The notes below the pieces were generated by a model. The model had not been told where the DNA came from. It saw nothing but the letters and a program-made list of their open reading frames with translations, and searched no databases. A stretch of 64,000 nt of DNA, from assembly GCA_016703535.1 (NCBI GenBank), contig JADJBV010000001.1:4640001-4704000 (forward strand). The letters run 5' to 3'. Both the position numbers and the translations under genes were made by a program. The stretch is from Deltaproteobacteria bacterium (GTDB lineage Bacteria > Myxococcota > Kuafuiibacteriia > Kuafuiibacteriales > Kuafuiibacteriaceae). Below are positions 28,301 to 37,173 of the stretch, piece after piece. Each line of letters starts with the position of its first letter. The first letter of the stretch is position 1.

Positions 28301-29439
28301 GCGCGTGGGGATGGCTCTTGGTTTTGGGCGCCTTGCCCGGGCCTCAAGTTGTGCGGGAGCCAGCGGTGTTGGTGGTGTTGTCGCCTCAAGGCAGCAAGAG
28401 CTCGAGCGGCCTGTTCCTGGAGGCGGCGGCGGCGGAGCTGGAGGTGCGGACCAACCTGACCCTCCGCTCGCCGGAACAGGTGGGGCTCAACCTGGAGGTC
28501 CTGGAGGCTTGCCCGGCGGCCGAACGTTACGGCTGCTGGGTGAAGGCCGTGCCCGAAGGTCCTCGTTGGCTGGGGTTGGTCTTCGTGACCGAACGTCCCG
28601 GCGGGAAGGGACCGGCGCTGGCGACGATCTGGCTGGAGTTGGAGGCGGCGAAGAAGATCGCGGCGGGGCCGACCCCCGATGCCACGAAGGTCGAGGCCCG
28701 GGAGCAGGCCTTGTATGCCTTGGCGATCGAAACGCCCCGGGTTCAACTTTCGACCTCGGGCGCCCCGGCCTTGCGCGGCTACTTCGCGGCCCTCTACGAC
28801 GGCCCTTTGGCCGCGCCCCTGAAGGCCAGCGGTCACCAACAAGAAAGCGGCAGCTTGCAAGTCCACACCGAAGAGCCCGAGCTCCCGGTGCGGGTCGACG
28901 GCTTCGAGGTGGGGCGGACCAGCGCCGGTCAACTCGAGCTGCGCGGGATCCGAGTGGGCGCCCATCGGATCGAGTTGCCGGGTCGGCCGGGTCAAGAGGT
29001 CCAGGTCGACCGGGGTGGCTTGGTCACCGTCTCCTTCGGCAAAGAGCCTTCGCCGCCCCACCCGGCCCGGCCGATCGCTCGGATCTCGGCCTTGGTGTTG
29101 GCTGGCGCCGGCCTGGCGGTGTTGACCATCGGCGCCGCCTACGCCAGCGCCGACACCGCCGGTTGTTTGGTCGCCGCGGGAGCTTCGGCCGACACCTGCC
29201 CGGGCCCGATCTTGGTCGGCACGGGGGCGGACGCGGGCTCTTCACCTCAAGACCCGCGGGGCCTCCGCGCCGGCCCGGGATATTTGGCCCTCGGCCTGGG
29301 CCTGGGGGCCGCCGCGGGTGGCCTGGCCTACGGCAGTACGTTGGGCCTCGAGGAAGACCCACCCTGGTGGGCCCTGATCCTGGGGCTTGGCCTGGGGGTG
29401 GTGAGTTATGGCGTGGTGACCGTCTTGGGTGGAGATTGA
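28297..29439 (+). CDS. PEGA-like domain membrane protein
   Basis: The 380-residue protein begins with a short hydrophobic leader (SAWGWLLVLGALPG). The central part (about 180-240) resembles the beta-rich PEGA domain common in surface and kinase-linked proteins. Two or three C-terminal transmembrane helices (about 270-290, 325-345, 355-375) follow. Function unknown, but proteins with PEGA segments typically sit beside Ser/Thr kinases in myxobacteria. The start is TTG 28297, overlapping the kinase stop codon by TTGA; no ATG or GTG is available in the right frame nearby. Its stop is just before a lipoprotein gene. Confidence 0.78.
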   Translation: MSAWGWLLVLGALPGPQVVREPAVLVVLSPQGSKSSSGLFLEAAAAELEVRTNLTLRSPEQVGLNLEVLEACPAAERYGCWVKAVPEGPRWLGLVFVTERPGGKGPALATIWLELEAAKKIAAGPTPDATKVEAREQALYALAIETPRVQLSTSGAPALRGYFAALYDGPLAAPLKASGHQQESGSLQVHTEEPELPVRVDGFEVGRTSAGQLELRGIRVGAHRIELPGRPGQEVQVDRGGLVTVSFGKEPSPPHPARPIARISALVLAGAGLAVLTIGAAYASADTAGCLVAAGASADTCPGPILVGTGADAGSSPQDPRGLRAGPGYLALGLGLGAAAGGLAYGSTLGLEEDPPWWALILGLGLGVVSYGVVTVLGGD

Positions 29440-29452
29440 TAGGCTGACGACG

Positions 29453-31174
29453 ATGTGGCGTTGGCTCTGGATCGGGTTGGGGGCCGCCGCCTGTAAACCG
29501 GTGCCCGAGGTGCGTTATGAGCCGGGGCCCGAGGTCACCTTGATCTCGGTGGTGGCCTTGGTCGACGGCGCCCTTCGGGGCGCCACCCCCTGGACCCCAA
29601 CCGATCAACCCCTCCCCTTCCTGATCGACGATGAAGCCCGCCACCTGGTGGTCGGCCTCGACGGGGCGTCGATCGGTGATCCCGATCTGCAAGCCAGCTT
29701 GCGCGGTGAACGCCCGATCGAGGCCCGTGGATGTGACCCGTCTTTGCCCACACCCACCTTTGTCGGCGAGCTGATCGACGGCCGTGTTTCAGCGACCGAG
29801 CTGGTGCCCCCGCGCCTGAGCACCGCGGGTTGGCAGGTTCGTTGTCCGCCCCAAACCCCGGAGCTGCGGATCGACGCCCCGACTTTTTGTCTGAGCCAAG
29901 CGTGTCGGCCGGTGTTGAGCCCCAACGGGGCTTGTCGTTATCAGGTGGACCTGAGCGGCTGCGGCCTGGGCAAGCCCGAGCTGCGGGTCGATCCCCGGGG
30001 GCAGATCTGCGTCGGCTTGGACTCGGAGCGCTTCGCCTGTGAGGCCCGGGGTTCGGGGCAAACTTGCCTCGATGGTCCATCGTGCCCAATCCACCTCGAT
30101 CCCTTCACCCCCGAAGAACCTCCTCCCTTCGATCGAGCGGTGGTCACGGTGGGCCCCCCCGAAGAAGGGACCTTCTCCAACTACGTCAACAGCAGCCGGT
30201 ACTTTCAGCGGGGGAACATCCGTGACCTGGTGCGGATCGGCGATCGGGTGGTGGTCGTTCGCAACCCCGAGATCCAGCCGGGATCCGCTTGTGAACACGA
30301 GCGCCCGCCGAACGTCCTGTACCTCTTCAACGCGGACACCTTGTCGTTGACCGGGACCGTGGCCGCCGAACGTTGCCTCAATCACCTGGCCCAACACGCG
30401 GCAGAGATCTTGGGGGTGTACTACGATCGCGGCTGGTTTTTAGGGCGCTTCGATGAAGCGGGTCAGAAGCTCGGCCAGGTGCCGCTGGACGCCGACGAGT
30501 TCCCGCCCAGCCAATACGATGTCGTCGATTTGGTGCCCTTCCCCGAGGGCGGGAGGTTGGCGGTGGTCTTCGGCGCCTCCGAAAACAGCGCCGAAGACGG
30601 CGGAGTCCTGGTGTTGGAGTTGGGCTCCTTCCGCCTGCTCCACAGCCTGCGCCTGCCAGCCCGGCTGCGCCCGGCCTTCGCGCATCGCGCCGGGAACGCA
30701 GAGTTGGCGATCTCGGCGGCCGAACAACAGCGGGTCGCCTGGATCGATCTGGGCACCGGCACCGTGGCCCAAGAGGTGGTGGTGCGGAACGAGTTCCTCC
30801 CCGACGCCACCTTGATGAGCAGCCTGGTGTTGGGCGATCGGATCTACACACCCGGTCACGAAAACCTCTACGAGGTCGATCGCAGCGGCATGGTGGAGCG
30901 AAGGCTCTTTCACGATCCCGAGCAGCTGCTCTTCGCATTGTCGCCGTGGCCCAAAGATCCGACCCGGGTTTTGGTGGTCGCGGTGGGGGCCGTGGCCTTG
31001 AGTGGCCTCCGTCCCAGCAGCGGCGTCTGGTTCGACACCCGCACCGACCGCTTCGAACCCGGGCGTTGGCACTTGGCCGATCGCCCGGTCAGCGCCATCG
31101 AGGTCGACGAACAGCAGCGGGTCTGGTTGTTGATCCGGGAGCAGGCGGAGCTGGTGCGCCTGACCCCACGTTGA
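29453..31174 (+). CDS. large lipoprotein, possible beta-propeller
   Basis: The 573-residue protein has a lipoprotein signal peptide with lipobox GAAAC (lipidated C14). Residues about 110-220 are Cys-rich (around twelve cysteines, probably disulfides), and the C-terminal 350 residues contain short repeated strands (LVRIGDRVVVV, LYLFNADTLSLTGT, RRLAVVF) like a beta-propeller, but no named family was recognised. The start is the ATG at 29453; an ATG at 29429 would put extra residues before the leader. It is probably exported to the outer membrane. It begins 13 bases after the PEGA gene and converges on plsY. Confidence 0.78.
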   Translation: MWRWLWIGLGAAACKPVPEVRYEPGPEVTLISVVALVDGALRGATPWTPTDQPLPFLIDDEARHLVVGLDGASIGDPDLQASLRGERPIEARGCDPSLPTPTFVGELIDGRVSATELVPPRLSTAGWQVRCPPQTPELRIDAPTFCLSQACRPVLSPNGACRYQVDLSGCGLGKPELRVDPRGQICVGLDSERFACEARGSGQTCLDGPSCPIHLDPFTPEEPPPFDRAVVTVGPPEEGTFSNYVNSSRYFQRGNIRDLVRIGDRVVVVRNPEIQPGSACEHERPPNVLYLFNADTLSLTGTVAAERCLNHLAQHAAEILGVYYDRGWFLGRFDEAGQKLGQVPLDADEFPPSQYDVVDLVPFPEGGRLAVVFGASENSAEDGGVLVLELGSFRLLHSLRLPARLRPAFAHRAGNAELAISAAEQQRVAWIDLGTGTVAQEVVVRNEFLPDATLMSSLVLGDRIYTPGHENLYEVDRSGMVERRLFHDPEQLLFALSPWPKDPTRVLVVAVGAVALSGLRPSSGVWFDTRTDRFEPGRWHLADRPVSAIEVDEQQRVWLLIREQAELVRLTPR

Positions 31175-31786
31175 TCACCGGGGATCTTCGGCGCCCTTGA
31201 ACTTGGACTCTTCGCCGCGCCAAAGCCGCCGGATGTTGGCCCGGTGGCGCACGAACACCAAGGTGGCCACCAACACCGAAAGGCCGATCACCTCGGGGCG
31301 ACGATCCAAAAAGGTGGTGCTGACCACCAACGCCAAAGAGGCCGCCAAGGATCCCAGGCTGACCACTCGAAAGGCGGCGAAGACCAACCCAAACACCAGC
31401 ACCGCCACCAAGGTCGAGATCGGCGCGATCGCCAAAAACGCCCCCGCGGCGGTGGCGACGCCTTTTCCGCCCTTGAAGCGCAGATAGACCGGGAAGACGT
31501 GCCCCAAAACCGCGGCCAACCCCGCCGCCACGACCCAAGGCGAAGCGAGCTGGAGCACCCACGCGGCACAAAGCGGTGGGGCCGCGCCCTTGAGGGCGTC
31601 GAGGGCCAAGGTCAACAGGCCGAGCCCCTTGCCCGCGGTGCGGGCCACGTTGGTCGCGCCGATGTTGCCGCTGCCTTCGGCCCGCACGTCGATGCCGGCC
31701 AGATATTTGGCGACCAACAATCCGAAGGGGATCGCGCCCACCAGGTAGGCGCCGACGATCACCGCGACCTGGGTTAAGTGAGCCAC
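31175..31786 (-). CDS. plsY: glycerol-3-phosphate acyltransferase PlsY
   Basis: This 203-residue integral membrane protein transfers acyl groups from acyl-phosphate to glycerol 3-phosphate, the first step of phospholipid synthesis in most bacteria. It has the family motifs AIPFG, EGSGNIGATNVART and RFKGGKGVATA, with about five membrane helices. The start is GTG 31786, the position giving the usual family length (about 200); a much longer frame upstream is antisense to or overlapping the Yip1-like gene. The gene overlaps the end of that gene by 13 bases, so they are probably co-transcribed. Confidence 0.95.
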   Translation of the reverse strand: MAHLTQVAVIVGAYLVGAIPFGLLVAKYLAGIDVRAEGSGNIGATNVARTAGKGLGLLTLALDALKGAAPPLCAAWVLQLASPWVVAAGLAAVLGHVFPVYLRFKGGKGVATAAGAFLAIAPISTLVAVLVFGLVFAAFRVVSLGSLAASLALVVSTTFLDRRPEVIGLSVLVATLVFVRHRANIRRLWRGEESKFKGAEDPR

Positions 31787-32634
31787 CAGGCGACCGGTAA
31801 CATCGGCGCCACCACGATGGCCAGGGCAGCGAGCCGGGGCAGGCCGTGATGACGCCGCAGCGCGATCGCGTGGAGCACCATCGACCAAACCACGCCCACC
31901 AGCAGCCCCAAGACCGGCACCGCAGCCAAGACCATCGGCGAAAGCCCAAAACAGGTGGCGCGGATCGTCCCGCGCAACTTCAGGCGGCGGCCGGACCACA
32001 GGGATCCGGCGGCCTGATAGAAGCAGGCCAGGTACAAGACCCAAAGTACGGTGAAGGTGGCTACCCGGGCCAAAAACGGCAGGGGCGCCAACTCGAGGCC
32101 CGCCACCGACCAGGGCCAGCGAGCGTCGAGCATCAAGTGGCGAAAGACGATCGCCTGGAACAACACGGTCGGCAGCAGCAGGAGCGCCGCATAGGAGGCG
32201 GCCCCGCCGATCCGATCGGCCGACAGCTCGGTGAAAAATCGGCTGGGAGAGGTCAGGACCTGGTGGAGGGTCTCACCAAAACGATCCATCCGGCCCGGAC
32301 CACGTCGCTCCCACGGCGTGCGGCGAGGCGTGCGGAGGGCGGCTCGGAAACGACCCATGCGGGCGGCGTTTCGGCGGGCCTCGTCCATCGCCAGTTCGGT
32401 CTCTTTTTTGGCGAGCTTCTGGACATCCGACGCGGCAAGGGTCTCGATGGAGACGCGACTCGTTCCATCTTGAGCCGCCCGTTGGGTGGTGGCTCTTGGT
32501 GAAATGATCGACTCGCCCGCGACCATGATCCTCCGGACCTCGACCTCCACCGCCGCGCCACAAAAGGCGCAAGACGTGCGGGCACTGCCGATCACCGCAA
32601 AGAGCTCCGAACAGGCTGGACAACGGGCGAGCAC
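31774..32634 (-). CDS. zinc-ribbon Yip1-like membrane protein
   Basis: Starting at GTG 32634 gives 286 residues. The N-terminus has a rubredoxin/zinc-ribbon-like CPACSEL and CAFCGAA pair; then charged sequence (about 30-115) and five or so transmembrane helices in the pattern of YIP1-family proteins (SPSRFFTELS, LLLPTVLFQA, YLACFYQA, TCFGLSPMVLAAVPVLG). The chosen GTG has a good GGAGA ribosome-binding site 4 bases upstream, whereas the ATG at 32724 lacks one. It overlaps plsY by 13 bases and starts 16 bases from the divergent outer-membrane gene. Function unknown. Confidence 0.8.
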   Translation of the reverse strand: MLARCPACSELFAVIGSARTSCAFCGAAVEVEVRRIMVAGESIISPRATTQRAAQDGTSRVSIETLAASDVQKLAKKETELAMDEARRNAARMGRFRAALRTPRRTPWERRGPGRMDRFGETLHQVLTSPSRFFTELSADRIGGAASYAALLLLPTVLFQAIVFRHLMLDARWPWSVAGLELAPLPFLARVATFTVLWVLYLACFYQAAGSLWSGRRLKLRGTIRATCFGLSPMVLAAVPVLGLLVGVVWSMVLHAIALRRHHGLPRLAALAIVVAPMLPVAWWLT

Positions 32635-32650
32635 GAGTTCTCCAACCAGG

Positions 32651-33823
32651 ATGAACGGCCATTTCGAGGAAAGAAAGAGCCCCCTGGTCGCAGGAATCGT
32701 CCTAGGCCTGGTGTGCGCGATCACCCGCCCCGCCCACGCCGAAACTTCGTGGGGACAGGCCCTACACTTGATCGGTGAGCTGCGGCCGACCTTGGTCGAC
32801 TACGAGTTGCCGGGCCACCCGCGGCAGGTGGGACGCGGGCACACCGGGACCATCGGCACCTTGGCCTTGCGCTGGACGTACGAGGAGCGGATCCGGATCG
32901 AGGCCGGTGTGTTGGCCCGGCTGGCCTTCGCCCATGACTTCCAAGACGAGCTGGCCGCTTTTCCACTGCTCTCGGTCACCCTGACCCCGTTTGGGCCTTG
33001 GGCCATCTTGCGGTTCGGCAGCTTGAACATCCGCCACGGGTTCCACCCGGCCGTCCTGGACGAAGATCGCTACGCCTACGCGCGCAACTACCAGGAGACC
33101 TACAACCGCAGCCTGGTCCCAGAAGCCCAACAAGATCTGGGCGGTGACCCCTTTATGCCGGTCGAGAGTGGGGCCCAGCTTTTGGTGGATCTCGAGCCGA
33201 TCCACGCCGAGCTCTACCTGGACTGGCAACTCCTCGAGACCACGAGCCACCGGGAGAAGTTTGCGGTCGGGGTCTTGGCCGAATACCGGGGGCACTGGGT
33301 CGACGCCGGCTTTCAATATCGGCTGGTCCACTACGGCGGCCAGCAGTTCACCCAGACGGTCGAAGCCCGGCGGTTGGGGCTCGACGCCAAACGACAACCC
33401 ACCAGCCTGGCCGCCTTCGTGACCCCCAAGCCGGTCCACCTGGGCCCCCTCCGGCTCGAGCTTCCCGTGACGTTTTTGCAGGGGCGGCTGGTGCAGACCC
33501 CCGGCGGGCGTGAGGCCTCCCACCGGGGCTTGGAGTTGGGCGCGGACCTCTGGCTCTACGACGCGCTGCGCCTTGGTTATCGGATCTGGCTGCCCAAAGA
33601 TGGGGTCGCCCTGGACGTCAGCGAAGACGGCGATCCGACCTACAGCGGGCCCCGCTCGCACCGGGCCACCGTGCAGCTGATCTCGGTGTACGGCCCGGCC
33701 GAACTTTCGGGGCGGCTCGACCTGGTGTTCGCCGACGGCAGTGACAAGGTCCAGTACCTGACCGTCACCACCTTGACCTTCCGCTTCGAGCCCGAGTTGT
33801 GGGTGGACACGCGCCTGCCCTGA
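32651..33823 (+). CDS. probable outer-membrane beta-barrel (porin-like) protein
   Basis: The 390-residue protein has a signal peptide (1-30, hydrophobic 12-24, cleavage after AHA). The mature part is made of amphipathic strands separated by polar loops and has many aromatics, ending with the strand TTLTFRFEPELW-VDTRLP; such a pattern fits a barrel of about 14-18 strands. No specific family was recognised. It starts 16 bases from the start of the divergent Yip1-like gene, so the promoters must lie inside the opposite gene. Confidence 0.7.
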   Translation: MNGHFEERKSPLVAGIVLGLVCAITRPAHAETSWGQALHLIGELRPTLVDYELPGHPRQVGRGHTGTIGTLALRWTYEERIRIEAGVLARLAFAHDFQDELAAFPLLSVTLTPFGPWAILRFGSLNIRHGFHPAVLDEDRYAYARNYQETYNRSLVPEAQQDLGGDPFMPVESGAQLLVDLEPIHAELYLDWQLLETTSHREKFAVGVLAEYRGHWVDAGFQYRLVHYGGQQFTQTVEARRLGLDAKRQPTSLAAFVTPKPVHLGPLRLELPVTFLQGRLVQTPGGREASHRGLELGADLWLYDALRLGYRIWLPKDGVALDVSEDGDPTYSGPRSHRATVQLISVYGPAELSGRLDLVFADGSDKVQYLTVTTLTFRFEPELWVDTRLP

Positions 33824-33827
33824 GCCG

Positions 33828-34892
33828 TCACGGCTCCAACAAGGCATCGCCGGCGGCCCGAAGTTCATCGCGGACGACGGGGTCAGGGTGAGCAGCGATG
33901 CTGACACCATCCCCCTGGAAGCGAAGCACCCACAGACCTCCCCGGACGCCGGTCCGAGTGTCTTCCACCAAGAACAGGCGATCGCCGATGGGAGACCGAC
34001 CCAACACCTGTAACGTTGGGTACCGCCAGACCTCGAAGGCGCTCGGTCCGAGGGCGCCGTGGGCAAGCACCACCAAGGTGGGGCGAGGGAGGATCAGGCG
34101 GTCGGAGACCGGCGCCGCGACCCCGCGATCTCCGAAGGTGAGCGCCCCCACCGACCCCGGGGGAGCGTCGACCCATCGTCGGACCACCTCATCGTTCTGG
34201 GTCCACTCGCGCGAGAACCTGGACCCGCCAAAACGTCGTTCATAGTTGAGCGCATCCCGCTCCAGCCCGATTCCGGGCAACACCTTCGGCACCCCGGGCC
34301 CACGATCGAAGTAGCTCAGACCCGCCAACGCTGCGTCGAGGTGATCGGCCCAGAGCAAGGCGACGCCAGTCCAGACGCAGCGGAGGGCCAGGGCGGCGTC
34401 GAAGTCGGATCGTCGCTGCAGCGCCTCACTCCAACCTTCGGTCTGATCGTAGAGGGCCAAGGCCATGGCGAAGCCCAGCCCAATCACCGCCTCCCGATCG
34501 TCGTAGGCCGGGAGCTCGGACCGCTCGATGACGCCACGGCCAAAGTCCCAGGGCTCGATCGGCAGGGCCGTGGTGGTCGTTTCGGTCAAGCGGAGTGCCA
34601 ACAACGCCGGGCGGAGTGGGTCCAGCCAGGGGGCATAGGGGTCTATAGGCCGAGTGCGGGTTGAGGTGATGACCTCCGGGATCTCGGTGAACTCCCGCTC
34701 CGCCAAACAGGCGATGTAGTGACCGACCTGCTCCTGACAGGCCCGGACCCGGACGTCGCAGAGCCCAACGTCGGTGGACGGACAGACGTTGGAGAAGTTG
34801 CGGACTGGGGTGTAGCCGCAGGCCGGCAAGCCCAACACCACCCAAACCGCCAAGCGCCTAATCGAAGTGCCAGTCGATGCCCGCGGTTCCAC
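33828..34892 (-). CDS. lipoprotein of unknown function
   Basis: Starting at GTG 34892 gives 354 residues with a lipobox LPAC (lipidated C25) and two arginines before the hydrophobic core. That start has a strong purine-rich GGAGGAAGGAG tract ending 6 bases upstream, although the tract also encodes the C-terminus of the preceding gene; a TTG at 34853 or an ATT overlapping the preceding stop are alternatives. The protein has an early Cys cluster (CPSTDVGLCDVRVRACQEQ) and otherwise no known motif. It lies directly downstream of the next lipoprotein on the same strand, likely one operon. Confidence 0.68.
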   Translation of the reverse strand: MEPRASTGTSIRRLAVWVVLGLPACGYTPVRNFSNVCPSTDVGLCDVRVRACQEQVGHYIACLAEREFTEIPEVITSTRTRPIDPYAPWLDPLRPALLALRLTETTTTALPIEPWDFGRGVIERSELPAYDDREAVIGLGFAMALALYDQTEGWSEALQRRSDFDAALALRCVWTGVALLWADHLDAALAGLSYFDRGPGVPKVLPGIGLERDALNYERRFGGSRFSREWTQNDEVVRRWVDAPPGSVGALTFGDRGVAAPVSDRLILPRPTLVVLAHGALGPSAFEVWRYPTLQVLGRSPIGDRLFLVEDTRTGVRGGLWVLRFQGDGVSIAAHPDPVVRDELRAAGDALLEP

Positions 34893-35622
34893 GCAGCACT
34901 CCTTCCTCCGCCTCGACGCTCTTGCGCCAGGAGATGAAGCCGACCAGGTCCAGTTGGTCGAAGAGGTGAACGGCGACCGTGGGCCGTCCTTCCAGATCAC
35001 CCACGCTCCCGATCTGCACGACGCCCACTTGATAGTCCTCCTGGCCGGTGGGGAACTCGGCGCTGAGCCCCGCCGCCACCCCGACGCTGGCGCTAAGCCG
35101 AGGCCCGATGTCCAAGATGAACACCCCCCGGCCCATGACTCCGGGGCGGTAAAGGTGCGCTCCGACGAACATCGATGAGTCCACGCCAAGGACCAACGCC
35201 GCCAGCTCCCCCAGGGTGGTTCGGGCCACCACCCCACCGGTCCATTGAGTATAAACTTCTTCCCGGCCGATGTAGTCGTAGCGCGGGTCGACCCGGAAGT
35301 ACCGCGAGGTTTGGGAGCCGCCACCCCCAATTCCCACCAGACCAAAACGGCCCCGAAGCTCCAGGTTGTCGGCGACCGGACCGCCGTAGGTCATCAACAA
35401 CGGGAACTGGTACTGGAGTTGATCGGTGATGCCCCAGTAGTAGGTCCCGTCCGACGCGAGGCCGCCTCCGGGCTTGTAGGTCCCCAAGGCCACCACAAAA
35501 CGGTGTTCACCGGCGGGCATCCCGAGGGGCCGGCGAGACAAATTCACCGGATAGGTGCCGGCCGCGCAACTTAAGAGCGCGCAACAACTCATCCACACCC
35601 AAACTATCTGCGCCCGGCGCAC
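34858..35622 (-). CDS. lipoprotein of unknown function
   Basis: The 254 residues start (GTG 35622) with a lipoprotein leader and lipobox ALLSC (C19). The mature part is beta-rich with repeated Gly-containing strands and aromatics (YTQWTGGVVARTTLG, SMFVGAHLYRP, FILDIGPRLSASVGVAAGL), reminiscent of an outer-membrane barrel-like protein with a lipidated N-terminus. Not assigned to a family. It overlaps the following lipoprotein gene by 35 bases if that gene starts at 34892. Confidence 0.75.
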   Translation of the reverse strand: MRRAQIVWVWMSCCALLSCAAGTYPVNLSRRPLGMPAGEHRFVVALGTYKPGGGLASDGTYYWGITDQLQYQFPLLMTYGGPVADNLELRGRFGLVGIGGGGSQTSRYFRVDPRYDYIGREEVYTQWTGGVVARTTLGELAALVLGVDSSMFVGAHLYRPGVMGRGVFILDIGPRLSASVGVAAGLSAEFPTGQEDYQVGVVQIGSVGDLEGRPTVAVHLFDQLDLVGFISWRKSVEAEEGVLRGTAGIDWHFD

Positions 35623-35680
35623 CGGGGCCCAATGGCACGGCCCGATTCCTTCGGCAAGCGCCAGGAGCGAACGAAACCGC

Positions 35681-36997
35681 TCAGCCCGCGAGCTGCACCA
35701 ACACGGTGGCGATCGCCTGGACCACCCGGTGGCCCCCCGCGGCGATCACGCCCAGGGTGCGCAGCGCCGAAGCTTGGGCCGGGGCCGGCCAAAACGGCAC
35801 CGAACCGATCACCAAGGCCGCGCCCAACGAAGACCAGACGACACCCCGCAGAAAGGACAACGGGGTTCGCGGTCGCGGCAGCAGGCCGGGCGCCGAAAGA
35901 TCATCGGTCGGCGCCACCTCGATCGGCTCTAGGATCACTGGCTCCACGAAGGGGCGGGCTTCTTGAGCTTTGGGCGGGATCGAGCGGGGCCGGGGCACCT
36001 GGCCTCGAGGCGCCGGCAACAAGTCGCCGGTGTTCCCGCCGCTGATCTGCTGGGTCCAGCGGACCATCAAGGTCTGCATGGCCCGGGCCCGATGCGAAAA
36101 ACGTTGCTGCAGGAGGCGCTCGAGTTCGGCCCGGGTGTTCCAGGTCGAAAGTTTGCCGCTCTTCAGCGCGGTCAAAGTGTCGGCCAACTGCTTGGCGCTC
36201 TGCAGGCGATCGGCCTTGTTGGGCGCCAACACCCGCCGCATCAGATCTTCGAGCAACTCGCCGACTCGGGCTTTGGAAGAGAGCCGAGGGATCTTGGGTT
36301 TGGCGGCGCGTTCGAGTCGGGCCGGTTCATCGCGCCCCTGGATCGCCGGTTCGCCCGTCAACATCTCGTAGAGGATGAGGCCGATCGAGTAGACGTCACT
36401 TCGGACATCGACGTCTTTTAAGGTCGTCGCCCGCTCCGGCGCGAAGTAGCCGGCGTGAGGTTGCCCGGCCCGAGGGTCACCGCTCAGTCGAGCCTCGATC
36501 AGGGCGCGCCCAAAATCGGCGATCCGGATCCGACCGTCGTAGCCGATCACCACGTGGGAGGGGCAGAGATCACCGTGGATCCAGGGGCGTCCGCCGCCGT
36601 CCGAGATCCCGTGGGCCTCGGCCATGGCGTTGGCCAACTCGATGGCGACGGCGATGGCGGTGAGCGGCGGCAGGGCCCCACCGACGGTCGCCAACACTTG
36701 AGCCAAGGTCTCGCCCGCGACAAAGTCGGTGACCAAACAGACCTGCCCTTGAGCCTCGAAGACGTCGTAGGTCCGAACGAAGCTCTTGGGGAGCCCGCGC
36801 AGGTTGGTGACCAGATCGGCGTTGAGCTGAGGGATCAATCGCTCCGAACCCGGGCCCTTGGGCCGGGTGGTGAGGGCGTAGACCGCCCGGGCGTCGGGCA
36901 GCCGTTCGCTGGCGACCGCCTCGATCTCGCTGTGGCGCCCGCTGGCCGAATGGCCGAGCACTTGGTAGTCACCGATGAAGCCTGCGGGGATGATCAT
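35681..36997 (-). CDS. Ser/Thr kinase-like protein, probable pseudokinase
   Basis: The 438-residue protein has the overall Hanks kinase fold (about 11-285), but key residues are changed: the glycine loop reads LGHSASG, the beta-3 lysine position reads YALT, and the catalytic loop reads HGDLCPSHV at 141-149 (HRDLKPEN normally), losing the loop Lys and the metal-binding Asn. DFG is kept at 161-163 and the activation segment ends in GYFAPE. One hydrophobic C-terminal helix (about 385-405) may anchor it. It is probably a regulatory or scaffold kinase rather than a phosphotransferase. It is transcribed away from the chaperone/604-residue genes but toward the lipoproteins, and sits between them. 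Confidence 0.82.
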   Translation of the reverse strand: MIIPAGFIGDYQVLGHSASGRHSEIEAVASERLPDARAVYALTTRPKGPGSERLIPQLNADLVTNLRGLPKSFVRTYDVFEAQGQVCLVTDFVAGETLAQVLATVGGALPPLTAIAVAIELANAMAEAHGISDGGGRPWIHGDLCPSHVVIGYDGRIRIADFGRALIEARLSGDPRAGQPHAGYFAPERATTLKDVDVRSDVYSIGLILYEMLTGEPAIQGRDEPARLERAAKPKIPRLSSKARVGELLEDLMRRVLAPNKADRLQSAKQLADTLTALKSGKLSTWNTRAELERLLQQRFSHRARAMQTLMVRWTQQISGGNTGDLLPAPRGQVPRPRSIPPKAQEARPFVEPVILEPIEVAPTDDLSAPGLLPRPRTPLSFLRGVVWSSLGAALVIGSVPFWPAPAQASALRTLGVIAAGGHRVVQAIATVLVQLAG

Positions 36998-37173
36998 CGC
37001 GGTCTCTCCCGCACCATGAACGGTCCTGCCGGCCCTACTTCAAGGGACTTTGTAGGGCTAGCGCAGGCCTGCTTGCATCCTCTCCGCGAGTGCAAGGTTG
37101 AGTGGCTCGAAGCTGAACGGTCAGGGGATAAATCGGGGCGGCGGCCGAAAAACGCTCGGCCCAAGCCGGCGGG
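36998..37173. promoter_or_regulatory. intergenic region with two inverted repeats, each with a 13-nt spacer
   Basis: The 176-base gap contains GCCCTAC (37032-37038) with GTAGGGC (37052-37058), and CTTGCA (37072-37077) with TGCAAG (37091-37096); each pair is separated by 13 bases. A 10-bp palindrome GCAGGCCTGC lies at 37063-37072. The gap is upstream of the pseudokinase start and downstream of the 604-residue gene. No clear -10/-35 pair was found. Confidence 0.4.

Noticed and set aside
32762..34066. Open frame on the minus strand (434 residues)
   Set aside because: Antisense to the outer-membrane barrel gene, which has a signal peptide and sensible composition.
37143..37161. GGCCGA/TCGGCC hairpin downstream of the 604-residue gene
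   Set aside because: No T-tract follows on the minus strand.
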